Source: Bradyrhizobium aeschynomenes
GTDB lineage: Bacteria > Pseudomonadota > Alphaproteobacteria > Rhizobiales > Xanthobacteraceae
Direction of reading: 5' to 3'
Length of the DNA: 64,000 bases
NCBI RefSeq assembly: GCF_013178945.1
Contig: NZ_JABFDM010000004.1
Location: 248,001 to 312,000, forward strand
The notes under the pieces were generated by a model. That model saw nothing but the letters and a program-made list of their open reading frames with translations, was not told where the DNA came from and made no database searches. The position numbers and the translations under genes were made by a program. Shown piece after piece: positions 58,330 to 64,000 of this stretch. The first letter of the stretch is position 1. Each line of letters starts with the position of its first letter.

Positions 58330-60606
58330 TTAAAGCTTACCTGCCGCGAGCAGTTCGCCCTTTGATTTAACGGTGCAAATTCGTCTCGCCACGCCCGCAA
58401 CGGGGGGCACAAACATCAGGAACAGTGGCGCGCCTATTCCGGCCGCCGCCATCGCGTCCAAAGCCTCTTCCAATTTTGGGGTCAGCTCCTCTTCGTCCCT
58501 TTCGCCGCGAACGAGCGCAATAACGCCTTCTGTTCGGATTTGAGGCCCGAACGTCTCGATGATAACACGAAGGCCCTTCTTCTTGAATTGGTAGACTCCG
58601 TGGCGAATCGGCTTCTCCAGGATAGACTGGTGCTCAAGCGGAACGTTCCGAAGCTGCAGGCAGTCAGATAGCCAGTCGTCGCCTTCCTCCGTTTCTCTCT
58701 GAGTAATCAGTCCAAGCCAATAAGGGGTCAAAGCCGCCGAGACTTGGGCTCCAAGCTGCTTGTCGCGCGACTGCGTGAGGGCAATGTCGAACGCACGAGA
58801 GTAGCCGTAGATCATCAGGAACGTGCCGTCTGTCTCCTGCTCGCCAATGTTGAAGCCGGTCTTAAGATAGTAAGCGATGAGATCAAGCTCGTCCGCGACG
58901 TAATTCGCGTTTGCCTCGAACGATTTCCGCCGCCAAAGATAGTGGACGATAGCGCTCGGACTGCCGAGAAGGTCCACAAGGAGGTCGAGCGAGCCAACGC
59001 CCATGGTCGGCGGCAGGTCGGCCCCTTCCGGAACCAGTCCAGCCTTTCTAAGCTCTCCCGAGCGCGCATTGAGATTTCCGATGTTTTCGCTTGTAACATT
59101 CAATCGAATGATGTCGATGATGGCGCGGCTATCGATCTCGCAAGTGCTGCCATCCGCGCAGATGAACTTATGCACTTCACGGTTCGCGGTGAGATACGCA
59201 GCGAAGCGGGCCGATTGTTCGGCTGGATCGAGCATGAGCTTGCGTATCTCACGCTTGAGGCGGTCGAAGCTTCCGCGCCGGGCACTCGCCGTAACTTCGC
59301 CAGACTTAGCTTCGACGAGAAGAAGCCAGCCGGCAAGCTGAATCACGACGTCGTTCTCAAAGTCCTTCTGGGTTTCGGGGTCATGCCATTTTACGGAGCG
59401 CGAAACGGTTGCTTTCGGGAGAGCTGATCCGAGCAGGTCGGCGACCTTGCTTTCCAGGACAATAGCCCTGGCGTCTTCATACTGGGTTTTCAACTGCTCC
59501 GTTGCATCACACAGAGCTCGAAAAATATCCGGATGGTAGCTGTAGACGGTTGTTGGTACTGGCAACATCCACGTCTCGCTCTGCCGGATGAACGGGCGTA
59601 TCCATACAGGGTTGTCCAGCACGATATGGTCGATGGGTTTATCGGCCAATTCACCAAATGTAATCGATAGTGCATTTAGAATGGATTTTGCGCCATCGAA
59701 ACTTTTAACCGCCTTCAGATGTTCAAGCTCTTCACGAAGATCGTCGTCCGTCAGCGTGAATACGGCAGGCAAGCGAAGGTTGGAGTGTGCAACCATCGTC
59801 ATTCTCACCTGGGGCAGCCGTTCCGAGTCGGTCATATTGGGAAACAATTCCCGTAGGCTTTCGACTGTAAATTGCTCGCCCGCAAACGCGTCCAGATAGG
59901 TCGCAGCAACAGCCTTTAGCGTTTGCGCGCCAAAAATCCTGCTGATCTTGTGCACATGTAGGTTCAATCGATCTTCGATCCTCAGGCAGAGTCGCGCCAG
60001 CAGATCGAATACGATCGTTGCTGCGACGCCGAATTGTGCCTTGAATGAATTGTCGATGCGTTCGAGGATTGGCCGGAGCAAACGCGCATGCTGTTCGGGA
60101 TAGAAGTCGCCGCGAATGACCTGCGTATGGCTGCGTATCTCCTCAATGACTAGGCGTCGAGAGAAATCGACTTCATCTTCGGGGAAGTCTGCGTATTGGG
60201 CATCGAGCCGTGCGTCCGCCAGTTGCTTCGAAAGATTGAGCGCCTCTTCGACCTGATCTGGCGTACCCACCACACCCTCGTAGAAGTCGACCGGGTGGCG
60301 GAGCAGCAGAGCCTGAAGGAGTTCGGCCTGATGTTGGCCGAAGGAAAGCTCATCTTCTCTGAATGGCTTGCCGCCAATGAAAACGAGCAAATATCCGGCG
60401 CAACAGATGGCGTCCACCGGCTCAATCGGCTTTAACTTGCCGGCAAGGGATTCAGTCAGCTCGGCGAATTCAGTCTTAGCTTTCTCGCCTCGTTCGCGGG
60501 CAAGCTTCACGCGTTCGGCTTGCGGCACGCCCTCAAACGGGTTCTTGAGTACGGATATCTCGGGAAGGTGGGGCGGTCGCTTGAGATCCTGTGAAGTGAC
60601 TTGCAT
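58330..60606 (-). CDS. Large unrecognised protein with central PD-(D/E)XK nuclease-like domain
   Basis: 758 aa. A nuclease-like core lies at about 380-440: Glu385 (IVLESKVADLLGSALP), Asp419 (DFENDVVIQL) and Glu432-x-Lys434 (WLLLVEAKSGEV), followed by ARRGSFDRLKREIRK. The preceding 370 residues are mainly helical, and the 320-residue C-terminal part ends with LFLMFVPPVAGVARRICTVKSKGEL. No known family. It is transcribed in the same direction as the DUF3800 and HEPN-like genes upstream but separated from them by 228 bases. Confidence 0.85.
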   Translation of the reverse strand: MQVTSQDLKRPPHLPEISVLKNPFEGVPQAERVKLARERGEKAKTEFAELTESLAGKLKPIEPVDAICCAGYLLVFIGGKPFREDELSFGQHQAELLQALLLRHPVDFYEGVVGTPDQVEEALNLSKQLADARLDAQYADFPEDEVDFSRRLVIEEIRSHTQVIRGDFYPEQHARLLRPILERIDNSFKAQFGVAATIVFDLLARLCLRIEDRLNLHVHKISRIFGAQTLKAVAATYLDAFAGEQFTVESLRELFPNMTDSERLPQVRMTMVAHSNLRLPAVFTLTDDDLREELEHLKAVKSFDGAKSILNALSITFGELADKPIDHIVLDNPVWIRPFIRQSETWMLPVPTTVYSYHPDIFRALCDATEQLKTQYEDARAIVLESKVADLLGSALPKATVSRSVKWHDPETQKDFENDVVIQLAGWLLLVEAKSGEVTASARRGSFDRLKREIRKLMLDPAEQSARFAAYLTANREVHKFICADGSTCEIDSRAIIDIIRLNVTSENIGNLNARSGELRKAGLVPEGADLPPTMGVGSLDLLVDLLGSPSAIVHYLWRRKSFEANANYVADELDLIAYYLKTGFNIGEQETDGTFLMIYGYSRAFDIALTQSRDKQLGAQVSAALTPYWLGLITQRETEEGDDWLSDCLQLRNVPLEHQSILEKPIRHGVYQFKKKGLRVIIETFGPQIRTEGVIALVRGERDEEELTPKLEEALDAMAAAGIGAPLFLMFVPPVAGVARRICTVKSKGELLAAGKL

Positions 60607-60834
60607 TTTGGAATGACCGGAGCGTTCAAATGCCAGTACAATAGAGGCGCTAATTGCAAATGGTGAAGCCCTCTTATCGGTGAGCTAGTACTGATCCGAA
60701 GCAAGCCCTGTCGCGAGACCGGCCAACAGGGTATCCGCGCGACGGGCAGGGATACGGTACCGCGAAGCGGCGGCCCATGCGCGAGTGTCTCAGGCAAGCG
60801 AAGCCGCATAGCCCACCAAAAGCCGCGTACAGAG

Positions 60835-61749
60835 TCATTTGCGCCGGAACAGCCGCCCTAGGTAAGCTATACCCCGGCTCAAGGCCGTCGACCCTTCAGG
60901 ATAATAGACTCCCGGTCCCTTGATTTTTGAAGGATCGATGCCGGCGGCTATGAGCCTCTTGTGCTCGGCCTTGAAGTCTTTCCATTGTTGCTTTGATTGA
61001 AGCAACGGCACCCCGGGAAGGGTGGCGTGGTGGCTCGCCCAACTCCGTAGCACCTCGTCGGGGATTTCCTGAACAAGATGGCCGTCGTTGCTGATGAGAC
61101 GATTTGTTCTGGCCAGCTTTTCACCGGTTTCATGCTCGCGCCGTAAATGCCATGCAAGCAGATCAGCCGCCTGGAGAGGCGCATATGGTTGCTCCTTCTC
61201 ATTTTTGAACTGGGGAAGACCGTCGATCAGCTTGCGAGCCTCGACCGGAAGAGCCTTTATCATCTCGGCTATAAACATCTCGACATCGGCATCCACGCCC
61301 TGCTGCTCGTCGAAGATGAACTGAACAGGAGCACGCATCGGGCTTTCGGCGGTGAAGCGGGCTACACCAGAGACAACCGCAAAGCACATCGTGAAATGCA
61401 GCCGTCCAAATCCGTAAGGCGAGAAAGGCTTCAATTCGTCTTCAAACAACCGGCCGTTTACAGAGAACTCGTACGAGACCGGCTGATAGTGAGCGATGAT
61501 CGCCGCCAGCTTGGCGAGCTTGGCATCCCTCATCTGCTCATCCCATTGGCTGTGATGAAATTGGCCACTGAGGTGATGGGCTTCGGAAGCTTTGAGGTAT
61601 TCGATCGCGGGCCAGGCCTTCAGCTCCTTGTGCCAGTCCTTCGAGAACGAGGCCCACACATCGGCCCGGTGCAGGTAGCCAGCCAAAAACAGCCGCTTGT
61701 CGCCGGCTTGAGCTGCGGAATCGTCGGTAAACGCCTGCAGAAGATCCAC
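60835..61749 (-). CDS. DUF3800-family protein
   Basis: 304 aa starting at GTG 61749, with AAGGA 8 bases upstream. The N-terminus LLQAFTDDSAAQAGDKRLFLAGYL carries the acidic-Ser motif of DUF3800 (Asp9-Asp10-Ser11). The later PLQAADLLAWHLRREHE (about 190) matches the second conserved block. The family has an RNase H-like look and is widespread on mobile elements and near defence genes; its activity is unproven. It follows the HEPN-like gene by 12 bases, so the two form an operon. Confidence 0.85.
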   Translation of the reverse strand: MDLLQAFTDDSAAQAGDKRLFLAGYLHRADVWASFSKDWHKELKAWPAIEYLKASEAHHLSGQFHHSQWDEQMRDAKLAKLAAIIAHYQPVSYEFSVNGRLFEDELKPFSPYGFGRLHFTMCFAVVSGVARFTAESPMRAPVQFIFDEQQGVDADVEMFIAEMIKALPVEARKLIDGLPQFKNEKEQPYAPLQAADLLAWHLRREHETGEKLARTNRLISNDGHLVQEIPDEVLRSWASHHATLPGVPLLQSKQQWKDFKAEHKRLIAAGIDPSKIKGPGVYYPEGSTALSRGIAYLGRLFRRK

Positions 61750-61761
61750 GCTCGTCGTCCT

Positions 61762-62949
61762 TCACGTATAAAAGGCCAGCTGGTCGAGCGTCAGAATGGC
61801 CTGCAATGCACGCACCATCGTGTAGGTTTCCGCCGCCGCGTGACCGTGACCAACGGCATGGCGTGAACCAGCCGATCCGGATGACGTGGAAGGATCGAAG
61901 TTGGCGAAGGTATACTGTTGAAGGTATTCGGCGAAGGCGGTCGGAAATAGGAGAGTATCGGGTCGCCCCGCCTTGGCCTCCGCGGATGAAACGGCGAACG
62001 CAAGCAGGGTTTTGAGTTTGGCCGATTGGCCGCGAACTTTCCGGTACGCCTCGTTGAGAATGCCTTCGATTTCGGTCAGCACGATCTTCAGGACCGGCAC
62101 GGCGTCGTCATTCGTGAAAGACTTCACGGCCGATCGCAATAGCGGTTCCTTGCCCGCAAAATGCGGCCTAGACACCCAGCGCTTGAACATGCGTTCGAGT
62201 CGCTCGGCATCAAATTTCGCAAGAAGCTGCACTTCTTCATCGTTCAAATCAAATCCTGCTTCGCAGGAGTTGGCGAGCGTCTGGAACTCGGCTCCGAGTA
62301 TTTCAACGAATGGAAACCAGCCTGCGGCCAGCAGTCGCGAAAAGGTTGCCTGGTCTGCGATGGCGTCGTAGAGGTCGCGATGCGCCAGCCGCCGATAGAG
62401 CGTGCCAAGGTCGCGCTGCATCTCCGCGATGCCGAGCTGTCCGTCCGGATTGGCATCGAAAAAGAGCCCGAAACGCCAACCTTCGCGGAAGATGCAGACG
62501 ATACGGTCCTTTTCGCCAATGTCGACGCGCGGAAACGACATTCCAGTCACGTCAGCGATGTCGTTGTTGAAGAGAACGCTCCCGGCGACCATGTCCCGCT
62601 TTGGCATGATGCGCAGCGCGACAGCCGTCGCGTCCACCCACAGCTCGGCGGTGTCATCCGGATGCACGACAAGCAGGATATATCCCGCGTTCTTGAGGCT
62701 TACAGCCTGCCCTGACTGTCGGGCCATAAACTCGATGTGCCCGCTGAGACTTTCAGCCACACGGTGAAAAAAACGGTCGTCGGAAGTCAGTGCAAGGCGC
62801 GTCCAGACTTTGATGGAGTCGCCGGCTCGGCCCGCTTCCGCCGAAATGCCATCCAACTGTACGCCGGACAGCTTGATCGGCTTGCCGACATTGCCAAGGA
62901 GGACGCCAGGCTTCTCCGATTTCTCGGTAGTGGGGGCAGACTCAGTCAT
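61762..62949 (-). CDS. Unrecognised protein with C-terminal HEPN-like motif
   Basis: 395 aa from the ATG at 62949 (an upstream TTG is possible). The N-terminal 110 residues include LTSDDRFFHRVAESLSGHIEF; the middle has ILLVVHPDDTAELWVDATAVALRIMPKRDMVAG; and a helical C-terminal part follows. It ends in SRHAVGHGHAAAETYTM and a final helix, where Arg363-x4-His368 has the R-x4-6-H spacing of HEPN ribonucleases. It lies 12 bases upstream of the DUF3800 gene. Confidence 0.75.
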   Translation of the reverse strand: MTESAPTTEKSEKPGVLLGNVGKPIKLSGVQLDGISAEAGRAGDSIKVWTRLALTSDDRFFHRVAESLSGHIEFMARQSGQAVSLKNAGYILLVVHPDDTAELWVDATAVALRIMPKRDMVAGSVLFNNDIADVTGMSFPRVDIGEKDRIVCIFREGWRFGLFFDANPDGQLGIAEMQRDLGTLYRRLAHRDLYDAIADQATFSRLLAAGWFPFVEILGAEFQTLANSCEAGFDLNDEEVQLLAKFDAERLERMFKRWVSRPHFAGKEPLLRSAVKSFTNDDAVPVLKIVLTEIEGILNEAYRKVRGQSAKLKTLLAFAVSSAEAKAGRPDTLLFPTAFAEYLQQYTFANFDPSTSSGSAGSRHAVGHGHAAAETYTMVRALQAILTLDQLAFYT

Positions 62950-63051
62950 GGCCAAATTCTATCACACCGGCGGCCAAATCGCGTAACAAGCACGGGCCCC
63001 TAGCGCTGTTTCGCCCGATCCTATGCTAGGCTGATCCTGGCAAGGGGATCT

Positions 63052-63773
63052 ATGATGAAAAAACTGACCAGCAAGATCGGAAAGTAATTCGGCGGGTACG
63101 CGCTCATCAAAGCGGATCTCGAGTTCCCTATTTACGTGTTCGGGCGTGCGGCTGAACTGTCTGAGAGAGCAGAACCGTCGGCCGGTGAATCATTTCCGAA
63201 CTTCGAGCAGAATCTGAGCGCGGCACATCCTCGTCTGCGCGCCTGTGGAACAGTTTACGTTTGAACGTGCAAAAACCAACCCGCAGGACTTCGACAAGAG
63301 AGCCTACTTCGAGGCCGATATCGTTGCCTATGCAAAATGCTTCAACTCGAACATGCGAACGCGCCTGTCTCAGGATATTTTCAAGGGCGCTTGCGCCACA
63401 GAAGGAACTTCATCTGTGGTGCATGGAGCTAGGAAACAGCCAGAACGCTCACGCCGATCTGAGGCTCGAGCGGTCCTATGCCAGCGTCAATCTCGTGGAA
63501 GATGCGTCATTCGGTAAGCGTCCGAGCGGCCTCCTGGCTGCTATGCTGGCGAGGCGGAACGTTCCCAACACTCGAACGCTGACGGAATTGTCGCGCCATT
63601 GTGAGCTGATCATTGAGCACTATCTAGGTTCGCAGTTGGACGAGACCGTGAGAGAAATCCGCGAGCAGATGTTGAGACTGCCCAAAGAGCAGTTCGATGC
63701 GCTTCCTGATTATGTCTTGGAAGACCCCGCAACCGAATTTACGAGCGACTCGCGATGGCCTCAGAAGAGCTGA
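63052..63773 (+). pseudogene. Decayed hypothetical gene
   Basis: Pieces of one protein-like sequence occur in three frames: MMKKLTSKIGK followed by a stop, then ALIKADLEFPIYVFGRAAEL; from 63245 (GTG) EQFTFERAKTNPQDFDKRAYF, NSNMRTRLSQDIF; and in a third frame from about 63400 KELHLWCMELGNSQNAHADL, ending PATEFTSDSRWPQKS. An early stop and at least two frameshifts are needed to join them. No family recognised. Confidence 0.55.
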
Positions 63774-63848
63774 GCCGAGAGACGCCGTCGCGGTCAGAGG
63801 AGTGAGGCGGCTTACCTTGAGACCTATCCAGGATCCGGGCCACCGACT

Positions 63849-64000
63849 TTACGTCACGACAGAGGCCCAAGTCGGTAGTTCATCTAGATAAACCATCTCC
63901 TCGCGAGTGATGCGGTTGAACACCTCTGGCACGAGATGAGCCATAATCTGCCACTCGATCTCGCCCTCGAGACAGAGATTACCCTCCGCCGCCGCCTTTG
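63849..64000 (-). CDS. C-terminal end of an unrecognised protein (partial)
   Basis: In minus-strand reading the last 49 codons are open to TAA at 63849-63851, with a coherent sequence: GNLCLEGEIEWQIMAHL, VFNRITREEMVYLDELP, TWASVVT. The gene continues past the right edge. Confidence 0.6.
   Translation of the reverse strand, partial: KAAAEGNLCLEGEIEWQIMAHLVPEVFNRITREEMVYLDELPTWASVVT

Overview
The window is a GC-rich alphaproteobacterial chromosome segment. It is most like Bradyrhizobium or another Nitrobacteraceae, judging from the dnaA-dnaN-recF-gyrB block, a DUF3551 protein, an Omp25-type porin, a GT41 glycosyltransferase, and short palindromic repeats of the type common between genes in that family. 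No complete tRNA or rRNA gene, transposase or CRISPR array is visible.

Layout. 1-10.7 kb: minus-strand replication block in transcription order rpsT, dnaA, dnaN, GIY-YIG gene, recF, a 718-aa periplasmic repeat protein, and gyrB (cut by the window edge). A 1.4 kb non-coding stretch lies upstream of dnaA. 11-24 kb: housekeeping and metabolic genes (msrA, polysaccharide export lipoprotein, dienelactone hydrolase, IorAB-type molybdoenzyme, HD-GYP protein, acyl-CoA synthetase, RnfD-like protein with DUF2330 partner, VOC protein, TctC-type binding protein). 24.2-29.6 kb: DUF3551 protein, a membrane protein/winged-helix regulator/isoprenyl transferase group with matching palindromic operators, a TPR-GT9 protein and a LuxR regulator. 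29.8-37.7 kb: GFA protein, AraC regulator, a YhiI-RbbA-YhhJ-like exporter, and a porin. 38-46.5 kb: GT41 transferase lacking TPRs, a histidine kinase with an ethylene-receptor-like sensor, a DUF1348/TetR pair, formamidase, and an acyl-CoA dehydrogenase preceded by a 40-nt palindrome. 46.5-48.8 kb: three unrecognised minus-strand genes.

From about 49.13 kb to the right edge is an integrated element. A 45-nt 3' fragment of tRNA-Arg(CCG) is followed by a tyrosine integrase, and no second junction is seen. The cargo is decayed genes, three large unrecognised proteins carrying PD-(D/E)XK-like nuclease motifs (1257, 443 and 758 aa), and a two-gene unit encoding a protein ending in a HEPN-like R-x4-H motif and a DUF3800 protein. 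This nuclease-rich cargo is the best candidate for an undescribed, possibly defensive, system. That role is inferred from domain type and context only.
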